A stretch of DNA of 64,000 nt, taken from assembly GCA_917880885.1 (NCBI GenBank), contig OU862920.1:2108001-2172000 (forward strand), given 5' to 3'. This document shows positions 42,947-53,628 of the stretch, one piece after another. The stretch comes from Limnephilus marmoratus. Lineage: Eukaryota > Arthropoda > Insecta > Trichoptera > Limnephilidae. The notes beneath the pieces were generated by a model. That model made no database searches and was not told the origin of the DNA. It worked only from the letters and a program-made list of their open reading frames with translations. Each line of letters starts with the position of its first letter. Positions within the stretch are counted from its first letter, which is position 1. A program made the translations under genes and the position numbers.

Positions 42947-43810
42947 TTTGTTTTAGTGATCTAAATGAGTCCAATATTTAATTTGTTTTATTATTTTCCC
43001 AATAGATTAACCGAATTTTTTTATCCACTTTAACTATTACCGGCACAAAGCACTCTTTTCAGGGTGAATTGCCTAAAACCAAAAAAAAAAGAAAACCAAA
43101 AACTTTAATTCCATACAAGTCATTAAAATTATTATATGTATCTCTAGTTAGAAACCTAATGGAATATAACTCAGTAGTTTGGTCTCCATCTTACAAAATT
43201 CACATTAATAACATTGAGCGAATACAAAAAACATTTCTGCGTTTTATAAATTTTAAATTAAATATCCCACTAGAAGCGTGAAATATAAGTTATTATTAAA
43301 TATTCTAAAAATACACACACTAGAAGACAGACGTAAAATAAATGACTTAACATTTTTATTCAAAATACTTAACTCTAAATTTGACTGTTGCGAACTACTG
43401 CAACTCATAAAATTAAGAATACCGACAGTAACTACATGACAAAATACACTATTCTACTGTAGCATTCATAAGCGGAACTACATTGCCAACTCTCCGATAC
43501 AACGATTTCACACTATGGGAAACCAGTACTTAGGTGATATTGACATATTTAACATAAACTTGGCGAATTTTGTTGATCTTGTAAAAAACTTATTCCAAAA
43601 CTATTCCTTAACATATCTGTTTTTCTGAAAACCTATGTAATCGCTGTATTTTTATGACTTGTGTGCTTTTTTATCAAATTTTATTTTTATTATTTCTGTA
43701 TATGTTTAAAAATAATCTGTCATGAATTATTTGTACTACCAAAATGTAAAGTAAATATGTTGGGCGTTAAATAAATAAAAAAAGAAAAAAATAAATAAAA
43801 AGAAAGGAAG

Positions 43811-44224
43811 AATCATTAATGGTGAATTTAGTTACATTACTTTTAGAACTGAATGAGTTAAATATATTCAGATCTAAAATTAGAGATATGATCTAAAGTC
43901 TGGACAACGCTAGTAGGTACTTAAGCTAATATTAATTAGATGTGAATAATTTCTAAAGCGTGCTTTATATTTTATTACAATATCGTTATTCTTCATTACG
44001 TTAACACAAAATTGCAAACATATAATAATAACATACTTATATGCAATTCTAATTTTGAGATCAGTGGGTATCTATATTGCATTGAAAATTTTTTTTTCAC
44101 TTTTATGCCTTTTTAATTTTTATTAAAAATGTAGGTTACACAGCTTTAGATTACCACCATGATTATATTTTTAGTATTGCCATTTGAACAACAGTGGCGC
44201 CCTCCTATTTTTTCTACTCTTATT
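43811..44224. other. AT-rich intronic DNA
   Basis: No gene recognised. CAGTGGCGCCCTCC at 44192 looks like one end of a hAT element, but the nearest AGGGCGCCACTG (45853) lacks a matching 8-bp flank. Confidence 0.3.
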
Positions 44225-45585
44225 TGACAAAAGTAAATGGAATATTTCTGAACATATATCCGAAAACTAAAAACGGTTTATGACAGGTGATAAGATAGGC
44301 TTTAAAATTTTATAAATAAAATAAACATTTTTTTAAATATGAAAATGTTGTATGCGAACACTAAAAAGTTTTTAAAATAGCTCACCTTACGTTTTTTCTA
44401 ACTAACATACTGATAATAAAAAAATTTAAATTTTAAAATTTTATTAGACAAATGTATTATAAATGTTATTGTCACCTCACTTTCTTGTCGTTCCGTGTAA
44501 AAATAATTAATTAAATATACCCAATGTTTCATAAATTTTTTTCAAATTGCGATCTGAAAATTTGGTTTCAAAAAGGTATACATTTTACTTTTTTTATGGG
44601 TAATTTTTAGATTTGAATATAAAGCGTGGTATTTTTCTATTTTTAACACCGTTCATATCACATTTCTCACTATGATAGTAAGGGAGACACAATAAGTTTT
44701 TCCTGAAGCCTATAAAAGTTGTTCCGAAAAGCGATCAAATTAATTGAATTGAAAATCATAAAAATGTTAGAGCTTATTATCAAAATGACACAAAACAAAT
44801 ACATATGACTAATCACATCCCGAGTTTAGGAGGTGAACATTTTAACTCTTCTCTGGTTAACTTGTAGATTTGAATATAAAGCATGGTGTTTCCTCTTTCT
44901 CATGATCTCAACACGACAGTAAGGGAGATACAAAAATTTCAATGAAACCATAAGAGCTGTTCCAAAAGTGAACAAATTGACTCTATGGGTAATAGGGGGT
45001 CTGAATTTGCCTCTCCAATTTTAACCCGTCAATTCTATATGTTCGGTTTCCGGGACAACTCATACAGGTCTCATAGAAATCGTTGTATCTTCCTTACTAT
45101 CGTAGTGAGAGATATGATATGAACAGCGTTAGAAAGGAAAAAACACCACACTTTTTATTCAAATAAAAAAGTTGTAGACCTTTATGAAACCAAAGTTTGG
45201 GATCGCAATTTGAAAAAAAATAATGAAAGTTTGGGAATTTTTTATCAATTATTTTAAAAAAAGAGAGGTGTCAATAATGTTTGTAATGCATTTCTCTAAT
45301 AAAATGTGTATGTGTTTTTTTCCTCCATTATCAGTAATTTTAATTAGAAAAAACGTAAGGTAAGCCATTTTAAAAACTTTTTATGTTTGTATGCAAAATT
45401 TATATATGTCATAAGTTATTTTTATTTGGATTTATGTAATTTAAATGCATATTTATCAACTTACAAAAACAGTTTTTAGTTTTTGGATACGTTTAGAAAT
45501 ATTTAATTTATTTGGATTTTATTGTAAAGCGGAAATATTTTGGTCCTCTGATAAAATATGGTTGAGGCCTGAGGGATTAAGGAAA
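44225..45585. repeat. Large inverted repeat of family B sequence
   Basis: The left arm (44225-44740) and right arm (45040-45560) are reverse complements over about 500 bp with many substitutions: CTCACCTTACGTTTTTTCTA versus AGAAAAAACGTAAGGTAAGC, and GATAGTAAGGGAGACACAA versus TATCTTCCTTACTATCG. A third partial copy lies between them (44860-44990). The right end GCCTGAGGGATTAA resembles the TTAACCCCTC terminus of the complete family B MITE. Confidence 0.65.
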
Positions 45586-45837
45586 CATATGGAAAGGGAT
45601 CGGAAAAAGATGGTCACGGTAGTATTTGTTCACCTTTGGGAACAGTGTTATGGGGAGATATGAGATTAAAAATGGCCAAATTTCCGTACATTCATAAGTT
45701 TCGACTCTTGCCTGGGCCTTGGGAAGTACAAGTATTGGTATTCAGTAAGGATTAGATATATTTACAAATACAGTTATTACATGGAACATAATATAATATT
45801 TTAGTAATATTTTTATTTAATCTGCCAGCTTTTATTT

Positions 45838-45875
45838 AATTAAGGGCGCCACTGGTCGATGGACCAGGCTTGCAG
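45838..45875 (+). repeat. Repeat shared with 18735-18780
   Basis: TTTATTTAATTAAGGGCGCC, ACTGGTCGATGGACCAGGC matches 18735-18775 with a few changes. Confidence 0.5.
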
Positions 45876-46076
45876 AGGGGAGAACAACATTCTCTATCAG
45901 GGCCTTGGGGAATACATACTTTATAGTCAATATAAAAGGATTAGAAATGATAAACGGTATTCATATTGAACAGTGGCGCACACAGAAAAAAAAATTCGGG
46001 GGGTTTTTACAATACATAAAATGCATGCTGTATCCATGTCTATTCAAACGTTTATATACTAATGCACAGTGTATAT

Positions 46077-46273
46077 CAGAGGTGCCTAGCCTTATCTGGC
46101 TCACTGCGCACTATCCAAGTATAGTATTCTCTTCAACGCCCCTCCTCCCTTCATTAAGAAACACGTGACAAAATGCATAGAGAAAGCGCCGCAGGTGAAA
46201 TTTTTTTTTTGCAAGGGGAAGCACATCAACGCCCCAGTCAGTGGTGCGGTATCGCCCCACTTGGGAATCACTG
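46077..46273. mobile_element. Small hAT MITE nested in the 6.1-kb unit
   Basis: It begins CAGAGGTGCCTAGCC and ends GGGAATCACTG. The flanks are GTGTATAT (46069-46076) and GTGTAAAT (46274-46281), an 8-bp duplication with one change. Length 197 bp, non-coding. Confidence 0.6.
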
Positions 46274-46281
46274 GTGTAAAT

Positions 46282-47082
46282 AAATAAAACACTCCAATAA
46301 ATTAAATTTTAAATGACAAGAATTTATTTTTTTTTTTAAGTATGCACGAGTACATTTCTTCGCGCAGTGCGAAATTATTTGACTCCGAATAAGCCATGAC
46401 AGTTTACATCAGCAATTAATATAAGTCTGGCATTTTCTGCCGATGTTTCGACATTTTAAATTTATAAACAATAACTTGGGACCCGAGTGAAAAATTTTAC
46501 GATTACAATAATATTATGCATGTCGCACGTTCCACTCTGTACTACTGCTACGAAGCGCGTAAATAACTCGTCTGTCAACAATATCAACGTGTTTGTTGTG
46601 ATGTGTGATGGACCGGAGCGTCTTAGTGCTGCCATATCCCAAGAATGAAATACCGTGTTTTCCTTAACTTTTAATTTAAAATTTAAATAAGGAAATAACA
46701 GTTAATTACGTAAAACCGTTTTTTGTTATCAAGTTTAATTTACAGAACTTTAGTTTTAATTTAAATAATAATATTATTAAACACAAATAATAATAATAAA
46801 GTTTTTTCAAATCCATGAGATGAGGGAGAAAAAAACCCTCCATTATTCAAATAATTTATTTTTATTCATTTATCGTAGTTAGTCTAGGGCAGTGATTCCC
46901 AAAGTGGTCCAGGTGGACCCCCAGGGATCCACGGGAGACTCGACGGGGGTCTACGTTGGCGTAAAATCCTTAAAATAGGGGTCCACAAGTTGTATGGGGG
47001 GGTCCAAGAAAATTTATCTGGTTTCGATAGTAAAGAACAAAAATGTTGGCTTGGCTTTACCTATCAATGTAGGCAGATAATA
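46282..47082. other. Anonymous interior of the hAT-like unit
   Basis: No coding motif. At about 46891 CAGTGATTCCCAAAGTGG is a typical hAT terminus, followed by GTCCACC/CCCAGGGATCC words, but no opposite end was found. Confidence 0.35.
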
Positions 47083-47386
47083 CACTACTCAAAAAAAATT
47101 AAGGGAGCAAAAAAAACCTAAATTTTGCGGTAATTTTTGACAGGCTCTATTTCGGTGAAAAATGGTCGTATTGAGACTTTAAAAAAAGCATTTTGAAGCT
47201 TTAACTACATATTAAGCTACGGTATTCAAGCGATTCTAATAGATAGTGCGAAAAAATAATTTTGCAAATTTTTTGGTCCACGAGCTTGAATTTTTTTTTC
47301 AGTTAGGCCGGCTTATGGTTCAGATAGCCTTAATATTAGCAATAATTTCCTTTTTCTAAAACCTCCCTTAATTTTTTTGAGTAATG
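47083..47386. mobile_element. Tc1/mariner-type MITE
   Basis: Ends CACTACTCAAAAAAAATTAA (then GGGAG) and, inverted, CATTACTCAAAAAAATTAAG, flanked by TA at 47081-47082 and 47387-47388. Length 304 bp, no coding sequence. The terminal repeats are about 25 bp. Confidence 0.85.
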
Positions 47387-47654
47387 TATTTTAAGAAGGT
47401 CAGCGACTGTTACTTGTAAAAACTTGCATGTTCGATATTTAATTCTATTTAGGTGGGAAATATAGGACACAGGACTAGGTTTTTTTTAATGATATTCATG
47501 AATTTTTGGCATGGAAGAAATGTGAATAATAATAATAACTAGCTTTTGCCCGTTGTAGAGGCAACTAACGGGTTAAAACACTATGCGATTTGACGTGTGA
47601 ACGTGGATGAAGCGAGGAGGAGTGTGTGTTAAATTAAATATCGATCGGTTAAAT

Positions 47655-47900
47655 ATCAAGTTTTCATCGCAATCGGTTAAATGGTGTAGCAGTAGCAATG
47701 CATAATTTCATGATGCCAGAGCTCACTTTTATACAGAGAAACCATCGCTGGCATGCGCACATCAAATCCCCAAAGTTTCATCGCAATCGGATAAACGGTT
47801 TAGCAATGCATAATTTCATGAAGCCAGAGCTCACCATTTTATACAGAAAGAGTCGAAGGGATGCGCACACCAAGTCCTCAAAGTTTCATCGCAATCGAAG
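47655..47900 (+). repeat. Two tandem units of about 115 bp
   Basis: TTTCATCGCAATCGG...TAAA, AGCAATGCATAATTTCATGA and GCCAGAGCTCAC...TTTATACAGA occur twice, and a third TTTCATCGCAATCG closes the block at 47880. Upstream AACTAGCTTTTGCCCGTTG (47548) resembles a word often found at insect repeat ends. The open frame 47698-47928 is a reading of the repeat. Confidence 0.7.
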
Positions 47901-47984
47901 AAGAACTAACACAGAACGTGAAAATTAACTTAAAAAAAAGTGTGCTTTAGACCACACGACTGAAGTAAAACTTCATCTAACTAA

Positions 47985-48900
47985 TGCCGGGTACCCGTTA
48001 TATATAATGTTGTATAGTGCAGGCGCTTGCATTATAATGTTGTTTCCCGGGACTTGGATGTAACCATTACATTTAAGTTGAACCCGAGGTTACATTGATA
48101 TTGCAACGCATGCCGGGTACCCGTTGTATGTAATGTAATATAGTGCAGGCGCTTGCATTATAATGTAGTTTCCCGGGACTTGGGATGGAACCATTACAGT
48201 TTAGTTGAGCCGAGGTTAAAGTGGGCTTGCAACGCATGCCGGGTACTCGTTGTATATTATGTTATATAGTGCAGGCGCTTGCATTATAATGTGGTTTCCC
48301 GGAACTTAGGATGGAACCATTACAGTTTAATTGACTCCGAGGTTAAAGTGACCTTGCAACGCATGCCGGGTACCCGTTGTATATAATGTTATATAGTGCA
48401 GGCGATTGCATTATAATGTAGTTTCCCTGGACTTGGAATGGAACCATTACAGTTAAGATGACCCCGAGGTTACAGTGACTTTGCAACGCATGCCGGGTAC
48501 CCGTTGTATATAAAGTTATATAGTTTCAGGCGCTTGCATTATAATTTAGTTTTCCGGGGCTTGGGATGGAACCATAACAGTTTAATTGACCCCGAGGTTA
48601 GAGTGGCCTTGCAACGCATGCCGGGTACCCGTTGTATATAATGTTATATAGTGCAGGCGCTTGCATTATAATGTAGTTTCCCGGGACTTGGGATGGAACC
48701 ATAACAGTTTAGTGGACCCCGAGGTTAGAGTGGCCTTGCAACGCATGCCGGGTACCCGTTGTATATAATGTTATATAGAGCAGGCGCTTGCATTATAATG
48801 TAGTTTCCCGGGACTTGCGATGGAACTATTACAGTTAAGTTGACCCCGAGGTTACAGTGGACTTGCAACGCATGCCAGGTACGCGTTGTATTGCATTATA
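47985..48900 (+). repeat. 126-128-bp minisatellite, seven copies plus partial
   Basis: TGCCGGGTAC(C/T)CG starts at 47985, 48111, 48237, 48364, 48491, 48619 and 48746, and TGCCAGGTACGCG at 48873 begins a truncated copy. Each unit contains ATAATGTTATATAGTGCAGG, CGCTTGCATTATAATG, GTTTCCCGGGACTTGG and CCCGAGGTTA...GTGG. Units differ at several positions, so the array is older than the 94-bp one. Confidence 0.95.
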
Positions 48901-48904
48901 ACCG

Positions 48905-50950
48905 AATTAATTGTGTAGCTACATACTTAAAAATTTCCGTCAATCTTTTTGCTTTTTTCATAAAATTTGCAATACCTACTACAAATAAATTTATTCAATA
49001 TCATGTTTTGATTTTTAAAGGAAAAAAGCCCCTGCAAGTAAGTACCTACCTAGAACACACGTTATATATTTTTTATTATTATTTAACAATGTCCAAATAG
49101 AACCATGCTTCATTCATAAATAATCAACACTTTTCAAAATAAATAAAATAATAAGCCTGGGTTATTTAAAAAAAAAATTGCAATTCTTCAAATTTTTCTA
49201 GTAAATTTTCTGTTTTGGAAAGTTTTGTAATTATTTCAGATTTGTGATGTAACTGGCCTGTAATGATAAAAAAACTGAACTTGAATAGAACCAACACTAA
49301 ATTGAATAAATGAAAATTAACTTTAAAAAAAAGTTGAATTGTGCAATATCATCGAAACAACCTTACCTTAGTATTGCATTTAAACCTAATACATTGTGTA
49401 GCTACCTATTCGCGTAGGTACCTACCTGCGCATTTCCTTTAAAATTCCTGCAATCTTTTTGCTTTTTCATCATATTTGCAATACTACCGAAATAAGTACC
49501 TACTCAGCAATGAATTACATTTGAATTTACCTGGCCAGTAAAATTTACACTTCTGAAGAAATGTCTAAGCACGTGTTTTGGTGATTTTTTTTGGAAAACT
49601 TCCGAGTTTTGGCATCTTCTCCTGAACATTTTTACATGGGATGGGCATGTATAATTGGTGTTAAAAGTTGCGGAATCTTTCCGGCTATCAATTTTTTTTA
49701 AAACATCTACCCGGAATCGGTTTTTCAGCGGCAATGACGTTTTCGGCAAAACGACGACCGAAACCGCTGAGAGTTCTGTTTTGTTAGGCTAAATATTTGA
49801 CATATAAGATCCTGACCTGACTCAATATTCCCGTATAAAGGAAAAATGGTATTGAAACAAACGCCTTTTTTGACACTTTTTTTTTTGAAACGCTATCTGT
49901 CGGCGGGATATAGAACCTAGCCGAATTGAGTGATTTAATTAGAAGTTCTAGTGTTCGCCGCTGATTCGTATCAGAGAATAAATCTTTATATATATTTTAT
50001 TTTGTCGAAAAAAAAAACCTCCCCATTTCGTGTCTTAATTTTCGTGGCTGAATTTTTGTCCTCAAGCGAAAGCGAACCTTAAGGTGGTTGAAACGCAAGG
50101 GCAAGGAGGTCGATTTTCGCATCATCAAGGAGAACGCGAGTCGTCGATAAAACTGTGCATTAATATATATATAATAATAAGTTATTTATTTCAGCCGAAC
50201 AGAGCGGTGGGTGCAATACTCTGTCTGCCATAAAAAAGTATACATTATATAAAATGGATTTACATACTATAAAAAGAAAAAATAAAATAATATAAAAAGA
50301 TTTAAAAAGAAACATATATACACTAATAATTTATTGAGACTTTGAGGTCATTTTATACATTAACTTAAGAAAATATTGTCAATTTTTCGAAGCATTTCCT
50401 CAGAAAATATGAAAATTATCAGTATCTATGCATCGAACGTCACCATCAGACGTAGCTTTTGTATGCATTTTGGAGGCCATAGTTTTCATCTCAAAATAAT
50501 ATGGTTTTAAATTTAAGAAAATGACGTGTCTTTTCTATGTAAACCTTACTTTTCTACGAATTTCGGTTCGTATAGACATAGATATGTAAATAAGGTATTT
50601 GCAAATTTTAAAAATATTTGGTTAAAAACTTTCTGAGCCAGAGTGCATACAAATTCAAAAAAGTCATTTTGAGAAAAATGCATTTCAAGTTTACCACGCG
50701 GTTCGGCGCAAACACCCTCATAACACCGGAACGAATTGAAATTTTTATTTTAAACTTTGGGAACATATTCAATAGTTATACTAACAATTTATGAAATAAA
50801 ATAATAAAAACATCATCTACATGTATTTCCTCCCTAAGTCTGTCATCTAGGTAAACTTGTATTATTTTCTAATATAATAGATGCTATTTGTTGACAAGCA
50901 TAATAAATAGATAAGTGGCCTTGTAACCCATAACCGTTCTGAAGTTCAGA
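48905..50950. other. AT-rich region with an 80-bp direct repeat
   Basis: 48910-48985 and 49393-49500 share GTGTAGCTAC, TCAATCTTTTTGC and TTTTTCATMATATTTGCAATAC-like words about 485 bases apart. The rest, including the minus frame 49504-49749, shows nothing recognisable. An AATAAATC word near 49979 and a following T/A tract could be a transcript end of an unknown element. Confidence 0.35.
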
Positions 50951-50956
50951 GTTTAA

Positions 50957-51635
50957 CCCCTCAGAAAATCGCCAATATGCACTTATAATGTCTTTAACAA
51001 AATGACATTTTACGAAAACTTTGTGTTATTACCGCTTCACAATTAAAGCTCTATAAATGAAACATTTCTGAACATAGCCGAATAGTAAAAACTGTTTTAG
51101 ACAGGCTAAAATAAGCTTTCGAATTATTATATTACAAATAAATATTAATATTTATAAATATCCAAATTTAGAATGCAAACATTTAAAAAATGTTAAAATG
51201 ACTCACGTGATGTTTTTATGAAAAAACGGTACTAAAATCACAAATTATGTAAACAACAATACTTATTTTATTGTATAAATGTGTAATAAACACTTTTGTC
51301 ACCTCACTTTTATATCATTTCATATAAAAATATTTAATAAAAATTAACAATGTCGGGCGCGGTCGACCCGCCCATAGGAAATTTGGCGGGATAAATTATG
51401 TGTCAGACTGCGCGTCTGACAGAATGTTCTTTTTATGTATTTCTATGGACTGAATAGAGATGTGCAAGCATGATTCACTATCGACCTTTCACATTTTATT
51501 TTAGGGATGTAACTAAAACAATAACGGAGTTAGAATGATTTCTATGGAAACACACGAGCTGACGTGTAAACACGCTTATTGTACTTGACTGCTGTCCTAT
51601 TTCTAACGCTTATATCTGCTTACGTTGCGGAGGGG
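50957..51635 (+). mobile_element. piggyBac-type MITE (family B), complete copy
   Basis: 679 bp from CCCCTCAGAAAATCGCC to GTTGCGGAGGGG, with TTAA at 50953-50956 and 51636-51639. It contains a 10-bp palindromic CAGACTGCGCGTCTG and TTTTGTCACCTCACTTTTAT. Its mate l is 38515-39175, in opposite orientation; partial relatives lie throughout 30640-45585. No transposase. Confidence 0.85.
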
Positions 51636-52590
51636 TTAAGGACTATATTCCTGAATTCATCATTTTCCCCTACACGACCCATGCTAAAAAAACGTATCCC
51701 GAAAACTGCCTTGGTGATCGGTAAAAAAAACAGGTTTTATTAGAAATGTTTGATTTTATATACCGTGGATGTATAAATTAGCCAAAAAACAATGCATCTG
51801 GCAGCACTAGCTGCGCATGGTTTTGGAGAGAGGTGCCGCAGGCGGGAGGGCAGAGCGGGCGGGGACATTCGGTCATATTGTAAACTTTTGCATTTCGCAC
51901 AACCCACCGTGCGGCGATCGTGAGTGATACGGGTAGCCGGCCAGCTGTAGCACCGCGAGCAACGGAGTTCTTCCCTAAGAAATTTTGCATACAGATTTAT
52001 CTAAACGTTTCTTATGTTGCTTTTGATTGGTTAAATAATATATGCTTGTCATCGAAATTCGGGGGGGGGGTTTAAACCCCAAAACTCCCCTCGTGTGTGC
52101 GCCAATGATATTGAATAACAAATTACATTTATTTTTACAGATTTAGTAAAGACAGAAGTTAAAATAATATTTTAAATGGCTTACCCCCGGATCGACCAAT
52201 TCTATTAACTAGCTATCTAATTCAACATACGCCGAGGTGGTGTTCCATGATGAGAGATTGGGTGGCCGCAAAGGGCGCCTCACGGTCTTCAGGACAGCTT
52301 CAACTCCTGATGATGGTTCCGTAGGTTCCCGTGGACAGAAGTCAGCTAGTGTTGTTTCACTTGAAGAGATCGCTCCAACCAACAAACAATTTTGAGTTCT
52401 GGCGAGTAGAAATCTCCTCGAGGAAAATAGTATTTCCCAAAATTCCAAAGATACTTGAACAAACGGGGCTAGTCACCTGTAGGTGATCTACCATACTCGA
52501 GCACTCTGGCTTGCGTATAATTCATGAGCGGATAGCCTTGTTACCCGGCAATTGTAAAATTGTGAAACCATAATAATATCGATGCGATGG
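51636..52590. other. GC-rich segment and flanking anonymous DNA
   Basis: 51800-51980 is GC-rich (GGTGCCGCAGGCGGGAGGGC, GTAGCCGGCCAGCTGTAG) with no domain in any frame; it lies inside the right end of the 6.1-kb hAT-like unit. 52116-52590 beyond the unit holds short frames without motifs. Confidence 0.3.
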
Positions 52591-53067
52591 TTCAAATGAT
52601 TATTAAAATCGCGGAAGAAATGCGTGCCTCTATATAATTGATAAATAAAAATTTTAACAAAACAAAAAAACGACTTCAAAAAATGCACTAAAAAGTAAAA
52701 AAATAATTTCGTATTCTTCTACACTTTATAATCAACTTACTTTTTCTACTCATCAATATAATAATAATAATATATCTTTATTGAACAAAAAAATTTAAGA
52801 TTTATAACTACAAAAACAAAAAGTACATTGTAAGTACAGTAAAATTACAGTTTAAAAGTTGCATAAGTACAAAAGTTAATAAAGCAAGGATCATACTGAG
52901 CAGACGCAACGCAACGCAACGTTCCTGTCCCGTTCACACTGGCCGACGTACGTACGCGTCGCTGTGACCACGTGACAAGGGGTCTCTGGTTGTGCGCAGG
53001 CGCGTTTGATTTGACACATTTGACATTTATTTTTTAGGTTATGTTTATGTGATTCTCTTCTCAGCAG

Positions 53068-53398
53068 ATGACGGCTTTGCCATTTCTTGAAAGTGAATTT
53101 GAAGATGATTTGCTACGATTATTATTATTAAATCAATATTCTCGTAAAAAGAAAAAAAGTGAGAAGTATTTGGGTCCACAACATTAACAAACAAAGACAA
53201 ATGTTTGGAGAGTTCCATACTTTAGTAAAGGAACTAGAATCTGATGACGGACGATTCTTCATGTACTTCCGTATGAGTAAAGTGGTATTTGAAGAGCTTC
53301 ACAGCATAATTGAATATGACATAAAAAAAGAAAACACACGTCTTCGAAAGTCAATTGGGATCAGAGAAAGACTGGCAGTGTGTCTAAAGTTTGATTGA
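53068..53398 (+). pseudogene. Harbinger transposase N-terminal remnant
   Basis: ATG 53068 starts MTALPFLESEFEDDLLRLLL; after a frameshift near 53158 the frame reads RSIWVHNINKQRQMFGEFHT, SDDGRFFMYFRMSKVVFEEL and IGIRERLAVCLKFD. The W-x-H-P/N-I-N ... FFxYFRMS ... ERLAVxL order is the N-terminus of HARBI1-like transposases. About 110 of roughly 350 residues are present; none of the catalytic Asp/Glu residues are. Confidence 0.75.
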
Positions 53399-53427
53399 CA
53401 TTCATTATAGGGGTATAATATTGAAAA

Positions 53428-53628
53428 TCATGCCATGAATGGCTGAAATTTCTTCCTAAGTTGCACTGCGTATGCAGAATCTCTATAATCCTGTAATTTG
53501 ATTTTATAAATAACTTCGTGCCGTCTAAAAGCTTCAATAAACTGTTCGTCATCCATTTTTGAATAATACCTGTCCAAAAAACAACCATAGATATAGCGAA
53601 ACAACGTTAGATGCTCAGATAACACCAA
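53428..53628 (-). pseudogene. MADF-like DNA-binding protein remnant of Harbinger
   Basis: The minus strand reads MDDEQFIEAFRRHEVIYKIK, LQDYRDSAYAVQLRKKFQ. The pattern (F-I-x-x-h-x-x-x-x-x-h-Y/W-x-x-x-x-x-D-Y-R) is a MADF domain; Harbinger elements encode such a partner that helps the transposase bind DNA and enter the nucleus. It is truncated after about 50 residues. Confidence 0.6.

Larger units (their letters stand above)
39723..43093 (+). mobile_element. I-clade-like LINE with 12-bp target duplication, internally deleted
   Basis: AACCAAAAACTT is duplicated exactly at 39711-39722 and 43094-43105. The 3371-bp insert has a 248-bp 5' untranslated part, an ORF1 with zinc knuckles (39971-41020), an ORF2 remnant with RT and RNase H (41060-42946) and an A-rich 3' tail (43068-43093). 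The apurinic endonuclease and the first half of RT are absent: ORF1 ends and the RT core begins within about 50 bases. Its 5' end appears complete, so the deletion is internal and is not ordinary 5' truncation. Confidence 0.85.
39250..43810 (+). pseudogene. Jockey-like LINE split by an I-like LINE
   Basis: The left part (39295-39722) is RT with LKWFTSYLLNRK and the catalytic box VEVLLFADDIKLYKKI, then NLFLNVEKCKTLTFF and GMKTLGFVLRTTKN. The right part (43094-43640) resumes SLKLLYVSLVRNLMEYNSVV, ERIQKTFLRFINFKL, then in shifted frames DRRKINDLTFLFKILNS and SPIQRFHTMGNQY. The 3' end is an A-rich tail with AATAAA words at 43765-43805. It is truncated at the 5' end and frameshifted. Confidence 0.85.
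45971..52107. mobile_element. 6.1-kb hAT-like unit with 8-bp TSD
   Basis: ATATTGAA occurs exactly at 45963-45970 and 52108-52115. Inside these, the ends are CAGTGGCGCACACA and, inverted, CATTGGCGCACACA (13 of 14 match). Each terminus is followed by an AATTCGGGGGG word. The 8-bp duplication and CAG-type ends are hAT features. I found no transposase sequence in the 6137 bp; the interior is largely filled by other nested elements and two tandem arrays, so it is a non-autonomous or eroded element that later served as an insertion platform. Confidence 0.65.

Noticed and set aside
44192..45864. hAT element between CAGTGGCGCCCT and AGGGCGCCACTG
   Set aside because: The flanking octamers differ (TTGAACAA versus GTCGATGG), and the right sequence continues in common with 18735, so it is not an end.
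49778..50060. Solo LTR beginning near TGTTAGGCTAAATATTTGAC
   Set aside because: TATA-like and AATAAA words are present but no matching CA end with target duplication could be fixed.
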